A stretch of DNA of 64,000 nucleotides. It comes from Pseudocercospora fijiensis CIRAD86 (taxonomy: Eukaryota > Ascomycota > Dothideomycetes > Mycosphaerellales > Mycosphaerellaceae). The notes under the pieces are model-generated. The model did not search any database, was not told the DNA's origin, and was given only the letters and a program-made list of their open reading frames with translations. A program made the position numbers and the translations under genes. The stretch covers positions 683,616 to 747,615 of the forward strand of contig NW_006921533.1 in the NCBI RefSeq assembly GCF_000340215.1, read 5' to 3'. Every line of letters starts with the position of its first letter. The stretch's first letter is position 1. This document shows, one piece after another, positions 36,821-47,841 of this stretch.

Positions 36821-36989
36821 TGTAACGCGTTAGCTTAGTTATATAATAGGTACGTAACTTCTTAGCTTGAAGAATTTTCTACACTATATTTTAGACTATA
36901 GAAGAGATAGAACATAGGCAATCAACGAAGCCAATTCAACCGCCGGCAATGCAGTATTACGTAAGTAATCCACTGCGCTGTGCGTGATA
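36821..36989 (+). repeat. Copia 3' LTR (169 bp)
   Basis: Gapless match to 23315-23483. Here the inner (left) half carries the RIP changes, and the outer (right) half keeps CA/TG. It is followed by the target duplication ACATG. Confidence 0.92.
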
Positions 36990-36994
36990 ACATG
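36990..36994. repeat. Target-site duplication ACATG, right copy (Copia)
   Basis: Identical to 23310-23314. Unique DNA and the MET8 gene start 109 bp further on. Confidence 0.88.
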
Positions 36995-37103
36995 TACTGT
37001 ATTCTGAGTAGTTTTACGTCATCACCAAAGTCTTGGCGTGCCTTCACATGCGCCAGTGCATATCCGGTGCTTTCTGCGCTTCCATGTCTCTGCAGTATTC
37101 ATC

Positions 37104-37913
37104 ATGGCAGAAGAGTTCCCGGAGATCCAAGGCGGCGGATCGCTGATTCTGGCATGGCAAGTGCGGAATAAAAAAGTCCTGGTCGTTGGCGGCGGCGAGG
37201 TGAGCGACATTGTTCTCCCACTGGATGCGTCCATGCCGAAGTGCTGATATTGATAGGTAGCGGCCGGCCGCATCCTGAATCTCCTCAATGCCGATGCTCG
37301 AGTCGTAGTCGTATCGCCGAGAGACGGCCTCCATCCAGAAGTCGCATATCGCATCGAACAGCAGCAGGTGGAATACCATGACAGGCTCTTCGAGCCTTCG
37401 GACCTGCATGACAAGGACATTACCATGGTCATGACGGCCATTGATGATCCGCAAGCAAGTTCGCGCATATGGAGATTATGCAAAGAAAAGAGACTGCCTG
37501 CCAACATCGCAGACGTGCCTCCCGAATGCGATTTCTACTTTGGCAGTGTCCACCGCGATGGCCCACTTCAAATCATGGTCAGCACAAACGGCAATGGCCC
37601 GAAAATGGCCAATCTTGTGAGGAGAAGGATAGCCGGCAGTCTGCCACCGAACATGGGCGATGCGATCAAAAAGGTCGGCCAGCTGCGACGGAAGTTGAGA
37701 GAAGTCGCACCACTGCCTGAGGAAGGTCCAAAGAGAATGCAATGGATGAGCAAGGTGTGCGTCAAGTGGACACTGGAAGATCTATGCGACATGGAAGAGG
37801 AGGATATGGAGAAGTTGTTGCGATACTATGCGCCAGATGAGATTCCAAGTCTGTCCGATATTCGAGGGCCATGGCAGTTCGACGGCAGCTTTGGCTGGGC
37901 CTGTGTTGTGTGA
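37104..37913 (+). CDS. MET8: MET8-type siroheme synthase (precorrin-2 dehydrogenase/ferrochelatase)
   Basis: Two exons (37104-37199, 37257-37913) with a 57-bp intron, 250 residues. Splicing gives KKVLVVGGGEVAAGRILNLL, the NAD-binding glycine motif that opens this family. Further matches to yeast Met8 are the TAIDDP segment, which holds the Asp equivalent to the catalytic Asp141, then NIADVPPECDFYFG, ISTNG-like VSTNGNGPKMA and VGQLRRKLR. The enzyme oxidises precorrin-2 to sirohydrochlorin and inserts iron, making siroheme for sulfite and nitrite reductases. It lacks the methyltransferase domain of bacterial CysG, as in other fungi. The start is only 109 bp from the inserted Copia element, so its promoter has been replaced or truncated. 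Confidence 0.93.
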
Positions 37914-38244
37914 AACGATTCCTTGTACGCGGATGAACGACTCAGAATTCGCTACGAACTCCCATCCACGCTGCCCCGAGGTGCGTATTTCACCATCCTA
38001 CAGCAGAGTTGCTAAAGGGAGCGCCGACATTTCAAACACAGCCGGCCAGTCTCAGTGAGAGAAAGAGGTGATCCTGAGCACGACCAAGACTACTCACTGG
38101 AGCTTGGCAGTGCGCGTGGATGGGCTTCTCGGTAACAGCTCATTATTCAGAGATGGCACCATTCTGCTAATTGCACACTTCGTTCAAATTTGTTATGCAC
38201 TCTCGACGCAGTTTTCGATATGATAGGCCGAATTCTTTGCTGAT

Positions 38245-38326
<82 letters not shown>

Positions 38327-38601
38327 ATCTGCGGAGATGCATGCTGATAAGAAGTATCCAAGTAGATAGAGCTGTTGAAGCTCCGAATCGGGCAATTATA
38401 TACTTCACCTCTCTCCAACAGCGATGCGATCCACGAGTCTCACCCTCCAAAATTCTCGTCAATGGTCAACATCTCGAATCCTTCACGTTGATGTCCGCAT
38501 TAGCCGCCGTGACGACAAAAATAAAAAACTCTTCGCGTCCACAGCCATCTTGACTCTACAAATATGCCGCAGTGCATCCATCATATTCATCAGCAGCTTC
38601 A
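37914..38601. other. Convergent intergenic region with microsatellite
   Basis: Between the 3' ends of MET8 and the AAA+ gene. The only structure seen is the (CT)38 tract at 38247-38322. Open frames across that tract encode only Arg-Glu repeats and are artefacts. Confidence 0.5.
38247..38322. repeat. Dinucleotide microsatellite (CT)38
   Basis: Perfect CT repeat of 76 bp with no interruptions in the given sequence. Confidence 0.97.
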
Positions 38602-41600
38602 TCAAGTGTCCGAGTCCGAGTCAGAGTCCGATCCTGACTCAGATTTGTCGCGCTTAGATTTCTTGCCGTCCTCGTCACTGCCGCCATCACTTTCTTCGTC
38701 GCTTGTCGGTGGAGGGGACGGATTTCGCCTCTTCATCTTGGAGCGAGGCGTCTTCTTGTCGTCTTTCTTCGCGGACGACTTTCTGGGCGTCGATTTAGCC
38801 GACTTGTCATGAAACAGTTTCGCGAACTTGTCATCAGCCCGCTCCATATTTCTCTCCGCTCTTCCAATATCGTCCGTGCCGTGTGTGTCGAAGAGATACT
38901 TGTCGAACTCTTCGCTGGCCTTCTCGACTTGCTTCAAGTGCTCCACCGTCAATGTGTTCTTTTTCTGGAAAGCCGCCAGCGCTGCCGCTGTCCGCACAGC
39001 GTTGTGAATCTGGGGCAATTGTTGGTTACGTTCCTTCAAATGATAAGTCCATTCTTACCTGTCTTCCGTTCCATGGGCGTCGGTTGTCATCCTTCTCCAT
39101 CGCGCGGTAGGCTTTTCGTACCCACTTGAGCAAAACGTTCACATCGAAATTGAGCGTTGGTTTGTTCTCTCGGAGACGATTGAGGTTGACTTTCCAGATT
39201 TCTTCGGTCTGCAGCTTGTTAAGTTCTTTGTAATACAGCATCATGTGAATGCGACTCTTGAAGGCTTCATCGAAGAAACCCACTTTGTTCGTCCTTCGAT
39301 GGCATTAGAAAGACTTCCGAAAGGCCCTGGCTACCCTGAACTTACGTTAAGAACAGAATTCCACTGTAGTATTCGAGTGATCTCAAGAACACCGAGACTA
39401 CCGCGTTGCGCTTCAAATCGGTGCCATCACGTGCAGCAAGGAATACATCAGCTTCGTCGAGGAGCATGACGCAATTCCAACGGTATGCAAGGCTGAAGGC
39501 TTCAGAGAGACTGTCCTGTACTTCTCTGGGCGTTTTCCCGATATCACCTGGCAAGCGACGTTAGAGTACATGTGAGACGACTTGGTTGAAGATGCTTACC
39601 ACACGTCAGTGCGTATAATGGTCGTCCGGTGTATTCTGCGACGCACTCCGCTGTACTGGTCTTACCAACGCCTGGTACACCATGAAGAAGGATAACCAAG
39701 CCTTTGCCCTTACCTCGGACAAGATCTTCTCGTGTACGATTGCTTTCAGTCTGCTTCTTGTCGTAGACCTCAGGCCCGTGCTCTTCCACTAGACTTCGCA
39801 CGATCTCCTTGTAGTCTTCAGGCAAGACCAAGCTGTTGAAGGGCTCTTGTGACTTCTTGGTGTCCTCGATCTTATCGATGTCGAGTGCGTCTGCGAGTTA
39901 TCAATATCAAATATGTGTTCTGCGCCGTCGTCACTATCGACTTACGCCATTTGCGATTCTTTAGCACGAACCCATATATCTCCCTTGGAAATAAGACACC
40001 ATACTGTTCTTTGAGCTGTTGTTGATTGGAGTAGCGCCAGCGTTTGATATCTTTGGAATCAGAATGGAATTTCTCCTCCAGTTGACCGTCGACGAGACGG
40101 TCATCATAGAGAACTGTACTGCTCTCCACCACAAGTGGGCAGACTTTATCGGAGCATTTACAACGCTGTCGACATGTTTCGGTGGTCTCACGAAAGTCAG
40201 CATCTTGGGAATCCAGTAAGCCGAGTTGAGGCTTCTCGTACGAATCCGACGCAAGCTGGTAAAACTTGTCGAGGTCGATAATTACTTCACTGTCAATCTG
40301 CGCCACAGGTCAGCACATACAGGACTTCCGAACATAGTTCCTACTGCTTACATGCTCTGGGGAGGAGTCTAGACTCATCCCTTCGTAGTCCTTGTGTATG
40401 ATTTTGGTTGGTTCGACGAGCTTCGAGTATTCTTGACCGCGTCTAGTGAGCTCTTCAACCAGATTGGAAGGTGTTTTGACGAGGTCCACAACTCCAGTCA
40501 AGTCTTTATCGTTGCCCAATTCCAAGGCATATTCAATGGGGTACACAGGTAAAGACGTTACTGGTTTCATGCCCTCGAATGGTCGTATGACATGTTCAGC
40601 TTGCATAGGTCCAACTTCCAGTCCATCGAAAGCAAGATTGAAGCAGTCTACCACAAATTTGGAGGGTGTAGTGTCCTGCCCAGAATGAGCCTTATCCTTG
40701 TCCTTGTTATAATCGAGTGCCGAAGGCGGTTCGTTGCGAAGTGCAGGTCGCCCCCCTCGCACCTTGACCACCTTCGATGCCTGATGAGAAGATGGGTCAT
40801 AGATTGTATCGCCGGGGGCAAACAGTTTCCACAGGTCGTCAAAACTGACTCTCGCGATGCTACCATCTGCTGTTTTCCTGGAGCGGAATTGTTTGTAAAC
40901 GCAAATTTCCTTATGCAAGAACGTGTCCATAAATTGCAGCAAAGCCCTGATGTGCTTTGAGCCTTCCAACATTCCTTCACGTGTAGAGTCTTCTGCCATT
41001 GTGTCACTTTCGCCACACCTAGCATCACTCGCTATTGCGCCGGTCATTTCGGTCGAATTGACACGATTTGAAAGTCCAGAATCTGGTGCAACATGTTCGG
41101 CCAGCTTCTCGTCCATGTTGAGCAATTCCTTTCGAAGGTCGTCTTCATATGCGAGCAGCACTTTGAATGGCCTAATGTGGGTCTCCGTGGCTCTTGGTGC
41201 CCACTCTTTGCCCATGATTCTTTCTAAGGCCTCGATAATGAACGAAGAGTTGATACGGATGCGATGTACACTTTTCGAAATGGGGTCCTGCTGATCGGAC
41301 TTCTCCGCGACATTATCTTGATGGCGTGTAGCTCTGGCAGATTCGAAAATGCTGTCCGTACTACGTCCAGGCAATTCAGCCATTGGCTCTGCAAGAATCT
41401 CCATGAAAGGCACGGCACCCTTGGTAACAGGGCATTCGATGAAATCCACAAGTGACCTCCAGCTTGGTTCAATACTCCAGCTTTTTCCATCGGTTTTCGC
41501 TTCACCATCATCTTGGGTAGCGTGAGATGTAGTGGCATCATTCGATGATGTCGCATCAGCTGCACCAGCAGAGAGCTTTCTCAAAGATGTAACTTGTTCT

Positions 41601-42061
41601 TCTAATTCCTTGATGCGGGCTTCAACAAGGACAAAGTAGGAAAGGGTCTGCCTGCTGCGCTTCTGTGAATCCTTCTGTCCGTCCTCGAGCGCTTTTGATG
41701 TGATTCCCCAGTATATGTTCTCCTTGAGACTGGCTTTGAGCTCGTACATGTCTTCATTCTCATCCTCAGGATCTAAGAGACGACCTTGCGCGGCATCAGG
41801 GTCGGCGTTGGCGGCGTTGGTGGAGGGGGTGGCATTGGTACCGTCTCTATTCTCGTTCTTCGAGCCTTCGAAATTCTGAGCGTGGGTCTCTCTGCTTTCA
41901 TTGTGGTGATGTGAAGTCTGGTCACCGGCAGTGATAGGGAATGGATGCTTCTCTGCCTCATCCTCTACACTGTTTGTGGTCGTTGCTCCGGTCAATGTGC
42001 TGTCCGTTGCGTTGGACGAGCCGGCCGATACAGCACTATCTTCCGAAGACGTCGAACTCAT
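38602..42061 (-). CDS. AAA+ ATPase with fungal N-terminal region (DUF7025-type)
   Basis: Six exons: 42061-40352, 40297-39946, 39890-39600, 39547-39346, 39293-39059 and 39009-38602, with introns of 49-55 bp, giving 1065 residues. The ATG at 42061 has a good context (GCCATGA). The N-terminal 150 residues are Ser/Thr/Glu-rich and disordered, followed by a possible coiled coil (LVEARIKELEEQVTSLRKL). The middle region (LWKLFAPGDTIYD, FDGLEVGP) resembles the domain that precedes the ATPase in this fungal family. AAA core: Walker A GVPGVGKTS near 760, Walker B VMLLDEADVFL near 815, and TTNKVGFFDEAFKSRIH carrying the arginine finger. The C-terminus is a Lys-rich then Ser/Asp-repeat tail, suggesting nuclear or acidic-patch interactions. 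The substrate is unknown. Confidence 0.9.
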
Positions 42062-42694
42062 GGCGAAGGTCGCTGGAATGAAAGTAAAGTCAAGAGAGTA
42101 GTTCCACAAGCCTTTTGAAAGGCCAGTACTGTAATCTCAGCCTCTCACGGAACGGCTGAAGCTCGAATCAAGTAGCTCGTGATTGGTTCTCAGATGTGTA
42201 GCCGCGCAACAGAGGCCGCAGCAAGCAGGTTTCCGAGTCCGCAGAACTATTGGCCCCATCATTCTGGATTGGTGCCGCGCACACGCCCTGGTAGCAAGTC
42301 TGCCTCGAGATGTGCTTCGCTAAAGCTCTTGCCAGGGAGAATGTACGGTCTGGCCAATGAGGGTGCATATCGAGACACCATAAGGCTGAGTAGGTGGCCG
42401 AAACAGGCGAAGCTGGGAATATTGGCGAGTGCAGAAGGCAAACAAGGCAGCCTCTGAATGTTATCAGCTGGCCTTGGCATTACGTTAGCGCATCTCTATA
42501 AGGCAGGTCGGAGCCTTACTTTTCATGAGGCTTGCATGCTGTGCCGTGCCGCAGTATGATCTAGATTCTGCTGTGCCGTATGCCCTCGCACCTCTTGCAA
42601 TACAGTAAACGTACTCGCTGTGTATGTACAGCTTGGTCTTCTTCCTGGGCTCCGCGGCATCAACTTTTGTGAGAAGGGTGCTACGACTTCTTCA
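42062..42694. other. Divergent intergenic region
   Basis: 633 bp between the AAA+ gene and the DUF7708-type gene, transcribed apart. It holds both promoters. No further feature recognised. Confidence 0.5.
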
Positions 42695-44722
42695 ATGGCG
42701 GTCTCAGCAACTTCTAAGTCAAAGCCAGAGCTGCAAGTGGTTACCGAAGAGGTCAGCTTTATCGAGATCCACCTTCCGAGCGTGGACCCGGGCTTCAAGA
42801 ACATCAAGCCCTATTATCAGCCGCTCAAAGACCGATTCATCCAGGATCCTGATACCAGTATTGACATAGAAGATACTGAAGATCTGAAGCGTGGGAAAAT
42901 CAAATTTCTGGAGACCCTCACAGAGTGGAACGTAAAGTCTCGATCAATTGACGGCAAGGACAGCGGGGTATATCTGAAGAATGAAGAGAAGCATTCCTGG
43001 GAAGATGTGATAAATACTCTAGAGAGCGCTTTGACGCGATATCAGACCTTGGAAAGCAAAGGCTTCCGCGGGAAGCTGCGGCATTATCTGCGGAAATGCC
43101 GTGATTTGAAAGGTCCTGTTGAGAGCTGGATCAGATTGTTGCCGACAGAGTCATGGCAAGGCTCCTTGCTATGTGGGGGACTGAAGGTCGTCGTTGGTGT
43201 ATGTTGGTGCGGCCGTTGTCATTGCTGACGCTGACCCGACGCTCGTACCAGGTAGCTGCGCAGCTCGATGATGTTCGCGAGGAGATCAACGATATGGTCG
43301 AACAAGTTCCGATCGCAATCCAAACTGCACTGCATCTCAAGATGGTGTATGCAACTAAACAGTTGGACAAATATTCTGGAAGGCTGGTCCTGGCAACCAT
43401 GGAGTGCATGCAACAGGCTCTTGAATACTTCATGCAGCATCCTGCGAAGAAATTCATTCGCGCGGCCTTCAAAGGCAAGGACTATGGCAAATACCTGTCC
43501 GAATCGGTGAAGGACTTCCAGACTCTGTGGGCCACAATGGACAGGATAGCCATGAATGAGCTGCACGCCAGCTTCAAAGCAAAGTCAGACAGGGATGATA
43601 CAGGTATGGTCTCCAGACACACCATAGTAAGCCAACTGACGAAGTTCAGCGCATGCCGAAGTCATCGAGAAAAATGACCAGCTCCTGAAACGGGTTGATG
43701 AGCGTGAGTCGTATTGCTCCCATCTTGAGGCCACGGACTGACTTAGCTAGTCTCTCTGGAGTTGATAGAGACCAAGACGCAAGGAGCGGAGGTGATGAAT
43801 TCGATGAAGTCCCTTCTTCGCGATGCCACCAAGCGACACAGACAGGACAGGCGACTGAAAGCCGAACGAGAAAAACGTCGCGTCAAGAATGAGGCGACGC
43901 GAAGAATGAATGAACAAGTGACGGACATGTGGAAAGGTCAGAAGTTTCCTGGCACGACGCCACACTTTGACGAGGAAACTTTCCATTTTTGCTGATGACG
44001 CTCCAGATATGCTCTCACTGGCAATAGAGTGGGATGCCGAACTTGCAATCACAGATCTGGCACAATGTCTTCGCATTGGGCGCTCCATGTCCTCGGATGT
44101 TGAGAGCCGCACAGCTTTCATCCTGAGTTCAGCTGAAGTCACCAAATGGATAGAGGACGATACCGACCAGCGTCTCGTGGTGAATGCGCGAGAGGGTCGG
44201 GCTGACGTGACCAATTCCACGGTATCGTTCTTCTCTTCATTACTGCTGAGTTCCTTGAACGAGCGAGCCACAGGCGTCAGCCTGTATTGGTTCTGCGGCC
44301 AGCACCACCGCGAAGATCCCAAGACCATGGTCGTCGATTTGCTCGGTCAGCTCTTGCATCAAGGTCTGAAGCACGTCGTTGCAACGAAATTGCCCAATCT
44401 GTGCCAGGTTCTCGATTCAAACAATATCGCAGACAGTTTCGACACCGTGACCGCTCTGTTCTTCGGCTGCCTAGCTATGCAGCTGCAAGAGACAGCCGTA
44501 TACTGCATACTGGACTCTTTGTCTCTATACGAGGACAGGAGAAGAGTGGATGACCTTGTGCACTTCGTAACGGACTTTTGTCAGGTCACTGGGCGACATC
44601 CCTTGAAACTCCTGGCCACCAGTCCGGTTCAGTGCACCTACTTGACAGCGTCAAGTGATCTTCCTCCTTTCTCGATGCTCTGGGTGCCCAAAGCTATCCC
44701 GCGCAACCGAATCACATCTTGA
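42695..44722 (+). CDS. DUF7708-type fungal STAND-like protein, apparent frameshift and no P-loop
   Basis: Exons 42695-43198, 43252-43603, 43650-43703 and 43751-44722, with introns of 46-53 bp. The N-terminal half matches the DUF7708 pattern of fungal NACHT/STAND proteins: SWEDVINTLESALTRYQ, FRGKLRHYLRKC, then LCGGLKVVVG and DVREEINDMVEQVP. A basic coiled segment (KRHRQDRRLKAEREKRR) follows. The C-terminal part (VSLYWFCGQHHREDPKTM, AVYCILDSLSLYEDRRR) resembles the nucleotide-binding half of these proteins. No Walker A GxxxxGK motif is visible. The frame must shift by one base at the T5 run 43986-43990 to join the two halves: a sequencing error, a missed tiny intron, or real inactivation. The family is linked by inference to fungal non-self recognition. 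Confidence 0.7.
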
Positions 44723-45292
44723 GTCTCGGTGTAACAATGAGCACCACAGTGCGGTGTCGACCTGAGCTTCGACGCATCTTTCAGTCACTAAGGCACGCTG
44801 GGTTCGCCAGGAGAATTCTTGTATCAAGTTGAGTTGCCAGCATACAGGTGTTGAGAACGGCCGCAGTTCCAATTCCAGCGACGAGAACGACGTGGGAATC
44901 CCGGCTGTAGCAAAGATGTCGGGAGTCATGACCAGACGCTGATATCGATCGTGGGAAGAAGGCTCTCAGCGCCATGCTGGTAATGATCTAACTTGTGAAT
45001 GAAGAGGACTTCCTGCATTTTGAAGAAATTCGTAGTCAGTCCTCATGAGCCCACAAGCAACTTACCACTGCCACTAGTGATGTTGGCTGAGATCGGAAAC
45101 ATTTTCGATTCAAAAAGAAGTGGCATAGTATACAAGACCGCTTCGGAGCCGCAAGAACGCCCGGCTACGCAGCTACATCACCGACGCATATTCCAAGCGC
45201 CGTACAGTCGAGATGCATTGTATCAGTAAGACAACATTATCCTCCTTAGCTCTCATCCATCGTATCCAGTCTTAGCCGTCAAGCACCACCCA
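44723..45292. other. Convergent intergenic region, no supported gene
   Basis: 570 bp. A 76-codon plus-strand open stretch (44999-45229) has no recognisable domain. A further exon of the upstream gene is possible but not shown. Confidence 0.4.
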
Positions 45293-46157
45293 TTAGTTCT
45301 TTGGTGGGTACTTCTTGAAGAAGTATCTGTGCGTTAATAAGGTTAGCAGGGATTCACTGTGAGAGCTTACCCGTGTGACGTCGGAGCAAAGGAAACTTAC
45401 TGCGAGACATAGTAATCGCCCACTGCAAAGAGACCGACTGCACCCGCCCAAGCACCAACGACGTTCCATGTCAGGGTGTTGGATTTGTGCATTCTGTATG
45501 CGCCAGTTCCAAGAAGAGCACCAAGAGCAGCGATAACCACAGCATTGCCTACCACGACTGGGTTGTTCTTGTTCTTCTCAGCCCAGTCTTCGGCCTTCTT
45601 GCCGTCCTTCTTCGCCTGCTGCCATTCCTCCTTTGCCTTGCCCTTGACCTGTTCGTACTTCTTCTCGCTCTTCTGGCTGAATGTCTTGGATTCTGACTTG
45701 AAGTCCTTTCCGAGCTGCTTTGCGCTTGCCTCAGCCCGGTGCATGAAGTCGTGTGCCTCCTTCGCTGCTTGATCTGCCTTTTGCTCTGCTTCCCTTCGTG
45801 CCTCCTCGGCGCGTTCTTCGGCCAGCTGTTGATCGGCGTAGCTAGTTGTGGAAGGCAGAGACTGAACGTGATCGTTGACAGAGTTGAGAGACTCGAGCTG
45901 TCATTTTTGTTAGAGTGGATCGCGCACCGTGAAATCAGCACCTACCGAGTGAACACCGCTATCTTCGTGCATTATCTCTGGCACTGCGTCTGGAATCCTT
46001 TTGCATCCGGTTAGTCATTCTTGGTGCCGCGATCCTTGGTCGTTCCTTACTTCTGTACATACTGTCAGTATGACCATGACAGATGGTGACCCGGCATACA
46101 TACCTCCTCATCGCTCTGCTTTGGGCCCTTGGCCGCGATTTCTGCGTAAGAAGCCAT
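45293..46157 (-). CDS. OM14-like mitochondrial outer-membrane protein
   Basis: Four exons (46157-46100, 45983-45946, 45897-45401, 45326-45293), 208 residues. The first intron is the least certain: the chosen donor and acceptor give SDEEVLPEIMHEDSG. It starts MASYAEIAAKGPKQ, continues with a long Lys/Glu/Ala amphipathic helix or coiled coil, then two hydrophobic segments (NPVVVGNAVVIAALGALLG and WNVVGAWAGAVGLFAVGD). It ends YYVSQYFFKKYPPKN after splicing. This layout matches the fungal OM14 C-terminal family of the mitochondrial outer membrane, where the yeast protein serves as a receptor for ribosomes translating mitochondrial proteins. The function here is by analogy. Confidence 0.8.
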
Positions 46158-46493
46158 AATACTGTCTGTTTCGCTATTGGGTCGCTGGAGAAATTCAAGC
46201 TGGAAATCTGAAGACACTGGCGGACTGAGTCAATGCCTGAAGCGAAGTATGATCCAAGAGGTGATGTTGTTGGTGAGAGTGCGTACTGGTATGCGAGCAA
46301 TGAAGAAACTGGTCAGAAGATGGGAGGAAGAGCGCAAAGTTGGCAGGAGCTTGTGATGCTTGCCTCGTCTGGAAACGGATGCAAGTGTGACGCAAAGGTG
46401 GCCCGAGCTCTTTGATGCGGCTCTGCTTGACACCGACGATCAACACGCGACTTGACTGGGAGCAAAGACATCGAAGCAGACACAGAAGGAGAC
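46158..46493. promoter_or_regulatory. Bidirectional promoter region between OM14-like and UCH genes
   Basis: 336 bp separating two divergent start codons. No specific site is assigned. Confidence 0.5.
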
Positions 46494-47538
46494 ATGTCTG
46501 GCGGGTGGAACACGATTGAGAGCGACGCCGTGGGTCCGTCCAGCATCGCCAACATTGATGAACATTTACTGATACTTTTCCAAGGGCGTCTTCACATATC
46601 TGATCGAGTCGCTGGGCGTCAAGAAAGTGCAATTCGAGGAGCTCATATCGCTAGATGCAGACTCATTACAGCAACTGAACCCGATCGGAGTCATCTTCCT
46701 GTTCAAATACCCCACCGACGAGAAGCCGAAGCGAGATGCACCACTTGATGGCGAGTTCGACTACGCAGCATTAGAAGGACAGTCAGATGAAGGCGGCCCG
46801 GTATGGTTTGCAGCACAGACGATCCAGAATGCATGCGGAACTCAAGCACTCCTTAGTGTGCTGCTCAACAAGGATGGTTCGTCAGAAGACGGTGGCGTAG
46901 AGATTGGTCCAAACTTGAAGGACTTCAAGGAATTCACATCCGCTTTCCCACCAGACCTGCGTGGCGAGGCGCTCTCGAATTCAGACCTGATCCGCGAGAC
47001 ACACAACTCATTCGCCCGCTCCTCGCCCTTTGTATCAGATGAGACTCGCATGGCGACTGCAGATGACGACGTCTACCACTTTATTGCTTATACAAGCATC
47101 AATAGCACTCTCTACGAGCTCGACGGATTACAGCCAGCCCCAATACGACACGGCGATGCCGGCGCTTGTCCTCCGGAAATCTTTGCAGATGCCGTCATTC
47201 CAGTCCTCCAACGACGAATCGAACGCTACCCACAGACCGAGATCAGATTCAACCTTCTAGCCATGTGCGAGGACTTGAGGTCGAGGGCAAGAGAAGTGGG
47301 CGACTCGGAATGGCTAGCACGAGAAGAGCAGAAGCGAAGAGACTGGCAATGGGAGAACGCACTGCGGAGACACAACTTCGTCGGCTTCATCGGAGAGGTC
47401 ATGAAGGGTGTCACAGCGCAGAAGGTGAAGGACGGCAGCTATGATAAGTGGATCGAGGATGCAAAGGCAGCAACTAAAAAGCGCGTGGATGATCGGCAGA
47501 GAAAGGGACAAGGCGCTGACGAAATGGACGTCTCGTAG
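46494..47538 (+). CDS. uch2: UCHL5/UCH37-type ubiquitin C-terminal hydrolase
   Basis: Two exons (46494-46529, 46585-47538), 329 residues. The first exon encodes only MSGGWNTIESDA; splicing gives DAGVFTYLIESLGVKKVQFEEL, the standard UCH opening. Catalytic residues are visible: oxyanion Gln90 and nucleophile Cys96 in FAAQTIQNACGTQALLS, His near 178 in DVYHFIAY, and Asp near 193 in YELDGL. A helical C-terminal extension (WENALRRHNFVGFIGEVMKG) is the ULD-like tail that in UCHL5 binds the proteasome receptor Rpn13. It is expected to trim ubiquitin at the 26S proteasome. The only ATG in frame upstream of the intron is the one used. Confidence 0.95.
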
Positions 47539-47679
47539 CTGCTCCAAGCATTATCTGCTTGTAGAGTGGCGGAAGATCTCCGCACGGGCAAGTCATGTAC
47601 GATGAATGAGAAGCGACAATGAGAGTGGGAGGGAAACACTTTCACAAACAAAAGACAGTGGCAACGTGTGCCTGCATAA

Positions 47680-47796
47680 TGGTATCAAACGAACTCCGAA
47701 ACTCCAGCATGGTCAGTCTGGTATCAAACAATCTCCCAAAATCCAACATAGTCAGTCTGGTATCGAACAATCTCCCAAAATCCAAAATCTGTCAAT
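47680..47796. repeat. 39-bp tandem repeat, three copies
   Basis: Units start at 47680, 47719 and 47758, each opening TGGTATC. The second and third share ATCTCCCAAAATCCAA, and the first has diverged. It lies between the convergent UCH gene and the Cys-rich gene. Confidence 0.85.
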
Positions 47797-47841
47797 CTGG
47801 CCCCAAAAACCACAGCCGCTAAATCATGCTTGCAGAAACGA

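Larger units (their letters stand above)
23315..36989 (+). mobile_element. Ty1/Copia retrotransposon, RIP-inactivated, split by a nested Gypsy element
   Basis: Bounded by two 169-bp direct repeats and the target duplication ACATG. Without the nested 25162-32303 insertion and its duplicated GGGCA it is about 6.5 kb. Plus-strand translation shows gag, protease, integrase, then RT and RNase H: integrase before RT is the Copia order. Every frame is broken by RIP-type TAG/TAA stops. A purine tract (TAAGGGGGTG) precedes the 3' LTR. It is inserted in the divergent promoter region between the SLC1 transporter and MET8. Confidence 0.95.

Noticed and set aside
38147..38418. Minus-strand ORFs with long Arg-Glu repeats.
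   Set aside because: They are the translated (GA)n strand of the microsatellite.
44999..45229. Possible extra exon or small gene after the DUF7708-type gene.
   Set aside because: No splice signal or motif links it to the upstream gene.
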